DNA of 64,000 bases. Source: WHSW01 sp963821025. GTDB lineage: Bacteria > Actinomycetota > Thermoleophilia > Solirubrobacterales > 70-9. The notes below the pieces were generated by a model. It made no database searches, was not told where the DNA came from, and saw only the letters and a list, made by a program, of their open reading frames with translations. Both the position numbers and the translations under genes were made by a program. This document shows, piece after piece, positions 57,567-64,000 of this stretch. The DNA is taken from contig CAWGCG010000004.1 in assembly GCA_963821025.1 (NCBI GenBank), positions 1 through 64,000 on the forward strand, given 5' to 3'. Each line of letters opens with the position of its first letter. Position 1 is the stretch's first letter.

Positions 57567-58052
57567 ATGGCAGTGCCCAGCCCCACCGAGTTGCGCGAGG
57601 CGATGGCGCGGATGCCGACCGCAGTGACGATCGTCTCCGCGCTCGGGGCTCGCGGCCCCGCCGGGGCGACCGCCAACGCGGTCGCGTCGCTGTCGCTGGC
57701 GCCACCTCTGGTCCTCGCCTGTCTCGATCGCGGGTCGCGAACCCTGACCGTGATCCGCGAGACAGGGGCCTTCGCCGTCAACGTCCTCTCGGTGACTCAG
57801 GCGGAGCTCGCCCGGGCCTTTGCGAGCAAGGCGCCGCACACCGAGAAGTGGCACGAGGTCGACCACGACGAGTGCCGGGGATCGCCGGTGCTCGCCGATG
57901 CGGTGACCTGGGCTGCCTGCCGGCTGCGAGGCCTCCACGACGGCGGCGACCACGAGATCGCGGTCGGCCAGGTGCTGGCGCTCGGCGGCGCCGGCGGCGA
58001 GCCGCTGATCTTCATCGGCGGCTCCTACCGCGGCCTCGGCGGCCAGGACTAG
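57567..58052 (+). CDS. flavin reductase-like FMN-binding protein
   Basis: 161 residues of the flavin reductase (split barrel) family: ELREAMARMPTAVTIVSALG, GATANAVASLSLAPPLVLAC, NVLSVTQAELARAF and EIAVGQVLALGGAGGEPLIF, GGSYRGL at the end. Such proteins supply reduced FMN to two-component monooxygenases or act as FMN-dependent reductases; no partner oxygenase is adjacent. Convergent with a membrane protein gene (4-base overlap). Confidence 0.88.
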   Translation: MAVPSPTELREAMARMPTAVTIVSALGARGPAGATANAVASLSLAPPLVLACLDRGSRTLTVIRETGAFAVNVLSVTQAELARAFASKAPHTEKWHEVDHDECRGSPVLADAVTWAACRLRGLHDGGDHEIAVGQVLALGGAGGEPLIFIGGSYRGLGGQD

Positions 58053-58486
58053 AACAGCGCCCCGCTGGTCGCCGCTGCGCGCAGGGCGAGAAAGAGGACG
58101 ACCAGCGCCGAGACGGCCATGATCCCCGTCTCGCGGCGGACGATCGCGAGCGCCAGCAGCTGCTGGCGCGCCGGGGGCAGCGACTCGAAGTCGAGCCCGG
58201 TTAGCTCGCGCTCGGCTGCGCCGCTGCGTGCGAGCTCCGCGAGCAGGGTGACGACCAGCGGCAAGAGCCCGTAGACGTAATGAAGGCCGTCGGGCGCTTC
58301 GCGGCCGATCAGCAAGAGCACGGTGCCGACCGCGACCTGGGCGACGACCGTGATCTGCGCCGTCCGCAGCCAGTACCAGAAGGCGATGCTTGGGCGCCGG
58401 CGCAGCCAGGCCGCTGCGCCCCACGTTCCGGCGACGAAGTTGGCGGCGAGCACGCCGATCCCGAGCACCAGGTGGACGGTCTCCAT
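58049..58486 (-). CDS. integral membrane protein of unknown function
   Basis: 145 residues with four hydrophobic segments (about 4-24, 40-61, 67-85, 119-137). Contains RETGIMAVSALVVLFLALRA at the C-terminus. No family I can name. Overlaps the convergent flavin reductase stop by 4 bases. Confidence 0.65.
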   Translation of the reverse strand: METVHLVLGIGVLAANFVAGTWGAAAWLRRRPSIAFWYWLRTAQITVVAQVAVGTVLLLIGREAPDGLHYVYGLLPLVVTLLAELARSGAAERELTGLDFESLPPARQQLLALAIVRRETGIMAVSALVVLFLALRAAATSGALF

Positions 58487-58510
58487 CGCGCCAGATCAAA
58501 GCACCCCGGC

Positions 58511-58539
58511 TTGACAGGCCGAGCAGCAGCGCGGAGGAT
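58511..58539 (+). promoter_or_regulatory. putative promoter of secreted protein gene
   Basis: Consensus TTGACA (58511-58516), 17-base spacer, GAGGAT (58534-58539). Predicted start near 58546, giving a leader of about 33 bases with GAGGAGG before ATG 58579. Confidence 0.4.
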
Positions 58540-58578
58540 GCCGCGCGCACAGGAGGTTTCCCGAGGAGGAGGTACGAG

Positions 58579-58998
58579 ATGTGCCGTGGGGCATACCGCG
58601 GACTGATCACGCGAGGCTGCCTGCTCGCGGCGGTCGCTGCGATCGGGGCGTCGGCAGCCAGCGAAGCGGCGCCCGCGGAGGACCGGTTTGCGACGGTGGT
58701 CGCCTCGCTCAAATGGAGCGACAACGACCTGCGACCCGACCGCTTCGACGGCAAACTCGGCGCAACCGAGTCGAGGTGTCTGCGAGAGCGTGCGGTAAGG
58801 CTCTATCGCTCGGTTCCCGGCCGCGATCGCCGGATCGCCGCCGCGCTGACCAACAACCGGGGCGCCTACCGATTCGACCGCGAGGACCCCGGCAGCGGGC
58901 GCTTTTACCTGCGGGTGAAGAAGCGGCGGATCCCAATCGGTATCTGCGAACGGGCGCGGTCGAAGAAGCTGCGGATCGTCGACCTCGCCGAGATCTGA
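58579..58998 (+). CDS. small secreted protein of unknown function
   Basis: 139 residues with a Sec signal (CLLAAVAAIGASAASEAAPA). The mature domain KWSDNDLRPDRFDGKLGATE and YRSVPGRDRRIAAALTNNRG to RFYLRVKKRRI resembles the Arg-rich 'fibronectin-like' modules of secreted actinobacterial proteins, with a single Cys pair (ESRCLRE and GICERA). No recognised family. GAGGAGG ribosome-binding site. Confidence 0.65.
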   Translation: MCRGAYRGLITRGCLLAAVAAIGASAASEAAPAEDRFATVVASLKWSDNDLRPDRFDGKLGATESRCLRERAVRLYRSVPGRDRRIAAALTNNRGAYRFDREDPGSGRFYLRVKKRRIPIGICERARSKKLRIVDLAEI

Positions 58999-59077
58999 CG
59001 ATATCCGCCCGCGGAGGTCGGCTTTTTCGCTTTCTGATGCGGAATAACACTATGTAGCAAAGTGCCACAAAGTCGGG

Positions 59078-59086
59078 TATTAAGGT
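59078..59086 (+). promoter_or_regulatory. putative nuo operon promoter (-10)
   Basis: TATTAAGGT offers TATTAA (9 bases before GTG 59093) or TAAGGT (6 bases before). Either makes the first nuo cistron leaderless. The upstream 59000-59077 is comparatively AT-rich, in keeping with a promoter region. Confidence 0.4.
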
Positions 59087-59092
59087 GGCTGC

Positions 59093-59458
59093 GTGCTGCG
59101 CAGCTACCTCCCCGTCCTCGTCTTCGTCGGCCTCGGCGCGATCGTCGGTAGCGCCTTCGCGGTCCTAAACGCGATCGCGGGGCGCAAGCGGGTGCGCAGC
59201 CGCACGGCGAAGAACGACCCGTATGAGTGCGGATTGCCGAGCGAGGTCTCGCGAAACTTCCGCTTCGGCGTCAGCTTCTACATGGTCGCGATGCTGTTCA
59301 TCCTCTTCGACATCGAGGTTGTCTTCCTGTATCCGGTCGGGGTGATCCTGAACGCCGCCGACTCGGTCTTCGTCTTGGTCGAAGTGCTGGTCTTCGTCGC
59401 CCTGCTGCTGGTCGCGCTGATCTACGTCTGGCGCCGCGGAGCGCTCGATTGGAGGTGA
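59093..59458 (+). CDS. nuoA: NADH-quinone oxidoreductase subunit A
   Basis: 121-residue membrane subunit of complex I. Three helices, with the conserved cytoplasmic-facing loop RVRSRTAKNDPYECGLPSEV and FRFGVSFYMVAMLFILFDIE ending in FLYPVG. GTG start is the first in frame; nuoB begins within its stop (GTGA). First gene of the operon nuoA-F and beyond. Confidence 0.97.
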   Translation: MLRSYLPVLVFVGLGAIVGSAFAVLNAIAGRKRVRSRTAKNDPYECGLPSEVSRNFRFGVSFYMVAMLFILFDIEVVFLYPVGVILNAADSVFVLVEVLVFVALLLVALIYVWRRGALDWR

Positions 59459-60225
59459 GGCGCGAAAAGCTGCGCGGCCTCGCACCGCTCGCCGAGCCTG
59501 GCTCGCCGGAGCATCTGCGAGTCCGCCAGCTGCGCGCCCGCGACCTGCTTCGCGGCGACCTGGACGACGCCGAGCTCGATGAGCACGTCGAGCAGTCGGT
59601 GCTGACGACGACGTTGGACAAAACGCTGAGTTGGGCCGCCTCCAACTCGATGTTCCCGATGACCTTCGGGCTCGCCTGCTGCGCGATCGAGATGATCGCA
59701 ATGGTCGGGTCGCGCTACGACATCGCCCGCTTCGGCGCCGAGGCCCTGCGCGCCTCGCCGCGCCAAGCCGATTTCATCATCCTCTCCGGCCGGGTCTCGA
59801 TCAAGATGGCCCCGGTCATCCGCCGCCTCTATGACCAGATGCTCGAGCCACGCTGGGCGATCTCGATGGGCGCCTGCTCATCCTCGGGCGGGATGTTCGC
59901 CAACTACGCGGTCGTCCAGGGCGCCGATAAGTTCATGCCGATCGACGTCCACGTGCCCGGCTGCCCGCCGCGACCGGAGGCGCTCCTCTACGGCTTCAAC
60001 AAGCTCCAGCACTCGATCATGGGCAACCCCGACCAGGGCTGGCGGCGGCGCTACAACGCGGTCGGAACCGAGGAGTGGGCCCGCGACGACGTGATCGCCG
60101 GCCAGCCCTCCGACGCGGCCGAGGCCGCCTACGGGCGCGCCCGCCAGGCAGTCACCGCTGCCGCGGAGAGCACCGGGCCCGAGGGCCCCGGGACCCCGCC
60201 GCGGCGCGGCGCAGGGATCAGCTGA
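59455..60225 (+). CDS. nuoB: NADH-quinone oxidoreductase subunit B
   Basis: Fe-S (N2 cluster) subunit, 256 residues. N2 ligands in FGLACCAIEMIAM and MGACSSSGGMF and VPGCPPRPEALLYG, all Cys present. N-terminal extension of about 55 residues and a C-terminal extension of about 60 beyond the usual 160-190-residue core. GTG 59455 overlaps the nuoA stop (GTGA). Confidence 0.95.
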   Translation: MRREKLRGLAPLAEPGSPEHLRVRQLRARDLLRGDLDDAELDEHVEQSVLTTTLDKTLSWAASNSMFPMTFGLACCAIEMIAMVGSRYDIARFGAEALRASPRQADFIILSGRVSIKMAPVIRRLYDQMLEPRWAISMGACSSSGGMFANYAVVQGADKFMPIDVHVPGCPPRPEALLYGFNKLQHSIMGNPDQGWRRRYNAVGTEEWARDDVIAGQPSDAAEAAYGRARQAVTAAAESTGPEGPGTPPRRGAGIS

Positions 60226-60244
60226 TGAACGCGAGTGGCCGCTG

Positions 60245-60790
60245 ATGCCGGACGCGGTCGGGCTCGAACTGATCGCCGGCGAGCTCCGCGACGCTCATCC
60301 GGACTCGGTGCTCGACACCTATCGAGACCATGGCCAGGCCTGTCTGATCGTCGACCCCGGTCAAGTGCTCGAGGTGTTGACCTGGCTGCGCGAGACGCCG
60401 GGCCAGGAGTACACGTTCTTGGCCAGCCTGCACGGGGTCGACTACCTGCCCGCCGAGCCGCGCTTCGGCGTCCACTACGAGCTGCTCAACCGCGACCGGG
60501 TCGAGCGCATCCGGGTCAGAGCGGCGCTTGCCGATCCGGCCGCCAACGGCGCCGATCCCGACGCGCTGCCGGAGCTCGACTCGTGCGTGGGGCTGTTCCC
60601 GACCGCCGAGTTTCACGAGCGCGAGGTCTATGACTTCTTCGGCATCGTCTTTCGCGGCCATCCCGACCTGCGCCGGATCCTCTTGCCCGAGGTCTATGCC
60701 GGCTGGCCGCTGCGCCGCGACTTCCCGGTCGGCGGCGAGCCGGTGATCTTCACCTACAACGAGCACCAGGTCCCGGGCTGGTCGCAGTGA
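60245..60790 (+). CDS. nuoC: NADH-quinone oxidoreductase subunit C
   Basis: 181 residues, 30-kDa subunit-like hydrophilic component. LGLIAGELRDAHPD-like N-terminus, EYTFLASLHGVDYLP, the conserved FPTAEFHEREVYDFFGIVFR and RRILLPEVYAGWPLRRDFPV signature of NuoC. Separate from nuoD (not fused). Starts 19 bases after nuoB; its stop overlaps the nuoD start. Confidence 0.95.
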   Translation: MPDAVGLELIAGELRDAHPDSVLDTYRDHGQACLIVDPGQVLEVLTWLRETPGQEYTFLASLHGVDYLPAEPRFGVHYELLNRDRVERIRVRAALADPAANGADPDALPELDSCVGLFPTAEFHEREVYDFFGIVFRGHPDLRRILLPEVYAGWPLRRDFPVGGEPVIFTYNEHQVPGWSQ

Positions 60791-62091
60791 GCCCGAACAC
60801 CGAGATCCGCACTCGCACGCCGGGCGGGCGGCCGTCCGGCGGCGACGTGATCGCCGGGACCAGCGCCGAGGTGATCGGCACCTCGGTGATCGAGCGCACC
60901 GAGGCCGGCGACGTGCTCGAGCCCGAGCACGAGCTGCTGACCGTGAACATGGGCCCGCATCACCCGGCGACCCACGGGGTGCTGCGGCTGCTGGTCAGCC
61001 TCCAGGGTGAGGAGGTGCTCGACGTCAAGCCGATCGTCGGCTACGTCCACACCGGGATCGAAAAGAGCTGCGAGGCCCACAGCTACTGGAAGGTGATCCC
61101 GTTCGTCGAGCGGATGGACTACGTCTCCTACTTCTTCAACATGCAGGCGTTCTGCGGCGCGGTCGAGACGATGCTCGAGCTCGAGATCCCGCCGCGGGCG
61201 ATCTATCTGAGGACGATGTTCCTGGAGCTCAACCGGATCCACTCGCACCTGGTCTGGCTCGGTACCACCGCGCTCGACCTGGGCGCGATCTCGATGCTCT
61301 GGTATGCGTTTCGCGACCGCGACGTGATCCTCGACCTGTTCGAGATGGCGACCGGGCAGCGGATGCACACCCGTTACTTCCAGGTCGGTGGGGTCTTCGA
61401 GGACATCCCGCTCGACTTCGAGCGAAAGGTCCGCGCCTTCACCGACGAGATGCCGACCCGGGTGAGCCAGTATGAGGCGCTGCTCGATCGCAACGAGATC
61501 TTCCTGCGCCGGACCAAGGGGGTGGGGATCGTCTCGCGCGAGCGCCTGCTCGCGCTCGGGGTCACCGGGCCGCTGCTGCGGGCTTCCGGCGAGCCGTGGG
61601 ACTTGCGCAAGGCCGATCCCTACCTCGCCTACGGCGACCTCGACTTCAAGATCCCGGTAGGGACGGTCGGCGACGGCTATGACCGCTATCGGGTTCGGCT
61701 GGCCGAGATCCGCGAGTCGGTCCGGATCATCGAGCAGTGCCTGGACGGGCTCCCCGAGGGACCGTGGATCGCCGATGACCGCAAGGTCGTGCTGCCCCCG
61801 CGCGACGAGCTCTCGACCTCGATGGAGGCGCTGATTCACCACTTCAAGCTCGTCACCGAGGGTTTTCGGGTGCCGCCCGGCGAGACCTACTGCGCGATCG
61901 AGTCGCCGCGGGGTGAGCTCGGATGCTTCGTCCTCGCCGACGGCTCGGCGCGACCGGCGCGGGTCCATTTCCGCGACCCCTCGTTCGTCAACCTGCAGGC
62001 CTTCCGCGACATGTGCGTCGGCGGCTACATCGCCGACCTGATCGCCACCCTCGGGATGCTCGACCCGATCCTCGGCGGGATCGACCGATGA
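60787..62091 (+). CDS. nuoD: NADH-quinone oxidoreductase subunit D
   Basis: 434 residues, 49-kDa subunit related to hydrogenase large chains, lining the quinone site. N-terminal NMGPHHPATHGVLRLLVSLQ; GYVHTGIEKSCEAHSYWKVI; EIPPRAIYLRTMFLELNRIH; C-terminal DPSFVNLQAFRDMCVGGYIA. The His and Tyr of the quinone cavity are in the HPATHG segment and later. GTG start overlaps the nuoC stop (GTGA). Confidence 0.97.
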   Translation: MSPNTEIRTRTPGGRPSGGDVIAGTSAEVIGTSVIERTEAGDVLEPEHELLTVNMGPHHPATHGVLRLLVSLQGEEVLDVKPIVGYVHTGIEKSCEAHSYWKVIPFVERMDYVSYFFNMQAFCGAVETMLELEIPPRAIYLRTMFLELNRIHSHLVWLGTTALDLGAISMLWYAFRDRDVILDLFEMATGQRMHTRYFQVGGVFEDIPLDFERKVRAFTDEMPTRVSQYEALLDRNEIFLRRTKGVGIVSRERLLALGVTGPLLRASGEPWDLRKADPYLAYGDLDFKIPVGTVGDGYDRYRVRLAEIRESVRIIEQCLDGLPEGPWIADDRKVVLPPRDELSTSMEALIHHFKLVTEGFRVPPGETYCAIESPRGELGCFVLADGSARPARVHFRDPSFVNLQAFRDMCVGGYIADLIATLGMLDPILGGIDR

Positions 62092-62810
62092 GCGGGCCCG
62101 GCGAGATCCGCGAGCCTGAGCACCTGCTGCGCCCGACCGACGAGCTCACCGCGCCCGAGCGCCGGGAGCTGATCGCCTCGATGCGCCCCGAGGACGCCGA
62201 AGGGGTGCCCGAGCTGCACGCCGTCGACGTTCCGGCGGAATTGCGCGAGCAGATCGAGACCTCGATGGCGAAGTACCCGCAGCTGCGCTCGGCGGCGATC
62301 CCGGCGCTGTGGGCGGTCCAGCGCCACTACGGCTGGTGCTCACCCGACGGTGTCCGCCAAGCGGCGGCCGTGATGGGCGTGACCCCGGCCTACCTGCAGG
62401 CCGTCGCGACCTTCTACGACCTGTTCGCGACCTCGCCGGTCGGCCGCCACCGCGTGCTCGTCTGCCACAACATCTCCTGCTGGATGAACGGCGCCGACGC
62501 GCTGCTCGAGGCATTCTGCGAGGCCGCCGGCGCGGATCATCACGACGCCCTCCACAACGGCGCCAGCTCCGCCGACGGCGAGTTCTTCGTCAAGGGCTTC
62601 GAGTGCCTGGGCGCCTGCGACATCGCTCCGATGGCGTCGATCGACGCGCGCTACTACGGCCCGCTCGACGCCGCTGACGCGCTCGCTGCGATCGAGGCGC
62701 TGCGCTCCGGCACTGAGCCGCTCGCCGGCAAGGCGGTCATCGATCGCAGGGCCGCGGGCGGGCCGGAGCCGCCGCCCGATGAACGGGTGGCGCAAGTCGA
62801 GCATGAGTAG
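62088..62810 (+). CDS. nuoE: NADH-quinone oxidoreductase subunit E
   Basis: Thioredoxin-like 24-kDa subunit with the N1a [2Fe-2S] cluster. 240 residues, long for the family (about 160-190) because of about 50 extra N-terminal and 30 C-terminal residues. Cluster ligands in RVLVCHNISCWMNG and GFECLGACDIAPMASID. Overlaps nuoD by ATGA. Feeds electrons from NuoF FMN. Confidence 0.95.
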   Translation: MSGPGEIREPEHLLRPTDELTAPERRELIASMRPEDAEGVPELHAVDVPAELREQIETSMAKYPQLRSAAIPALWAVQRHYGWCSPDGVRQAAAVMGVTPAYLQAVATFYDLFATSPVGRHRVLVCHNISCWMNGADALLEAFCEAAGADHHDALHNGASSADGEFFVKGFECLGACDIAPMASIDARYYGPLDAADALAAIEALRSGTEPLAGKAVIDRRAAGGPEPPPDERVAQVEHE

Positions 62811-62815
62811 GGCCG

Positions 62816-64000
62816 ATGCCTGAGACCCGCATGCTCTTCCGCGACATCGACTCGCCGAAGCTGGCGAGCATCGACGGTTATCGCGAGCTCGGCGGCTACC
62901 GGGTGCTCGAGCATGCCTTTCGCCAGCTCGACCCCGACGAGCTGCTCAGCTCGCTCGAGGACTCGGGGCTGCGCGGGCGCGGAGGCGCCGGCTTCTCGAT
63001 GGGAAAGAAGGGCTCCTTCCTGCCCCGCGGCGAGATGGAGAAGTACCTGTGCTGCAACGCCGACGAGTCCGAGCCGGGAGCGTTCAAGGACCGCGAGCTG
63101 ATGACCAAGAACCCCCATCAGCTGATCGAGGGCTGCGCGATCGCGGCGCTCGCCGTCGGCGCCACCTATGCCTTCGTCTTCATCCGGGGCGAGTACTGGG
63201 AGGTCGCCGACATCCTCGATCGCGCTGTCGAGGATGCCTACGAGGGGGGCTATCTCGGGACCAACATCCTCGACACCGGCCGCCGAGTCGAGCTCGTCAT
63301 CCACCGCGGCGCCGGCGCCTACATCTGCGGCGAGGAGACGGCGCTGCTCGACGCGCTCGAGGGCAAGCGGGGAAACCCCCGGCTGAAGCCGCCGTTCCCG
63401 GCGATCGAGGGGCTCTACGGCGGTCCGACCCTGATCAACAACGTCGAGACGCTCTCCAACGTTCCTCACATCGTCAGCAACGGCGCCGAGTGGTTCACCC
63501 GTTTCGGCACCGAGCAGTCGCCGGGCACCAAGGTGGTCTCAGTCTCGGGCTGCGTGCAGCGGCCCGGCAACTACGAGATCGAGCTCGGGATCCCCTCGCG
63601 CGAGCTCATCTACGACCTCGCAGGCGGGCCGCCCGAGGGGCGCGCGGTCAAGGCATGGTTTCCGGGGGGCTCCTCGGCGCCGGTGCTGACCGAGGCCGAT
63701 CTCGACCTCCCCTACAGCTTCGAGGCGCTCGCCGAAGCGGGCTCGATGCTCGGCTCGGGATCGATCATCGTCGCCGACGACTCGGTCTCGATTCCCGAGC
63801 TGGCGCTGCGCACGGCGCGCTTTTATCACCACGAGTCCTGCGGCAAGTGCACCCCCTGTCGCGAGGGCACCAACTGGACGGTGAAGATGCTCGAGCGGAT
63901 CACCCGGGGCGAGGCGACGCCGATGGACCTCGACATCATCGTCTCGGTGCAGGAGAACATCATCGGCCACTGTCTCTGCGTGCTCGGCGACTCGATGGCG
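62816..64000 (+). CDS. nuoF: NADH-quinone oxidoreductase subunit F (3' end outside window)
   Basis: 51-kDa NADH- and FMN-binding subunit. 395 codons visible and no stop reached. GLRGRGGAGFSMGKKGSFLP (NADH/FMN glycine loop), CNADESEPGAFKDRELM, GAGAYICGEETALLDALEGK, and the N3 [4Fe-4S] ligands ESCGKCTPCREG and ENIIGHCLCVLGDS at the right edge. ATG 62816 follows nuoE by 5 bases. About 30-50 C-terminal residues should be missing. Confidence 0.96.
   Translation, partial: MPETRMLFRDIDSPKLASIDGYRELGGYRVLEHAFRQLDPDELLSSLEDSGLRGRGGAGFSMGKKGSFLPRGEMEKYLCCNADESEPGAFKDRELMTKNPHQLIEGCAIAALAVGATYAFVFIRGEYWEVADILDRAVEDAYEGGYLGTNILDTGRRVELVIHRGAGAYICGEETALLDALEGKRGNPRLKPPFPAIEGLYGGPTLINNVETLSNVPHIVSNGAEWFTRFGTEQSPGTKVVSVSGCVQRPGNYEIELGIPSRELIYDLAGGPPEGRAVKAWFPGGSSAPVLTEADLDLPYSFEALAEAGSMLGSGSIIVADDSVSIPELALRTARFYHHESCGKCTPCREGTNWTVKMLERITRGEATPMDLDIIVSVQENIIGHCLCVLGDSMA

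Overview
The window is a high-GC (roughly 70% by eye) chromosomal segment of a Gram-positive-type actinobacterium. The best fit is the Thermoleophilia/Solirubrobacterales branch. Support: the rpmG-secE-nusG-rplK-rplA / rplJ-rplL-rpoB-rpoC order, an MptA/FolE2-type GTP cyclohydrolase, secreted proteins with the 'ASKI-TND-NGSVK' style of repeat that I associate with this class, and a primary plus a closely related second sigma-70. This placement is inference; no rRNA is present to test it. No prophage, IS element or CRISPR array is visible, so this is core chromosome with small accessory inserts.

Layout. 1-14.9 kb (mostly minus strand): transcription/translation supercluster, tRNA-Thr(GGT)-rpmG-secE-nusG-phosphodiesterase-rplK-rplA, then an insert holding clpP, an ArsR-SRPBCC pair and a methyltransferase, then rplJ-rplL-rpoB-rpoC. 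14.9-20 kb: esterase, diguanylate cyclase, threonine aldolase, SDR, membrane protein, LysR. 20-25.9 kb: gene remnant, tRNA-Tyr, sulfatase, primary sigma factor, folE2/mptA, pgsA, type-5 uracil-DNA glycosylase. 25.9-31 kb: two Tat-exported ferritin-like proteins, a glycosyltransferase/DUF2304 pair, a second glycosyltransferase, an orphan GroES, tRNA-Thr(CGT) and a decayed surface-protein end. 31-37.7 kb (minus): histidine kinase/response regulator, holB, tmk and an archaeal-type topA. 37.9-44.1 kb: siroheme dehydrogenase, zinc-ribbon membrane peptide, aldo-keto reductase, hemolysin III, nrdR-nrdJ. 44-58.5 kb: secreted proteins, lipoprotein hydrolase, lon (with apparent frameshifts), MFS transporter, YcaQ-type glycosylase, second sigma-70, thioesterase, msrB, serS, cytochrome c, flavin reductase. 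59-64 kb: nuoABCDEF, the start of the complex I operon, running off the end.

Recurring features. Many genes have a TAnnnT hexamer only 6-10 bases before the start codon, which implies leaderless mRNAs. At three divergent gene pairs the two opposed hexamers overlap. Two genes seem to start with CTG inside a CTGA overlap with the preceding stop. Three or four genes (lon twice, the thioesterase, possibly the methyltransferase) each appear to lack a single base, which points either to indel errors in the assembly or to recent gene decay. The most unusual finds are the haloarchaeal-like topoisomerase I beside tmk-holB, the twin ArsR operators in front of an extra clpP, the symmetric hairpin containing both stop codons of msrB and serS, and a DUF2304 protein fused to a secreted-type N-terminus.
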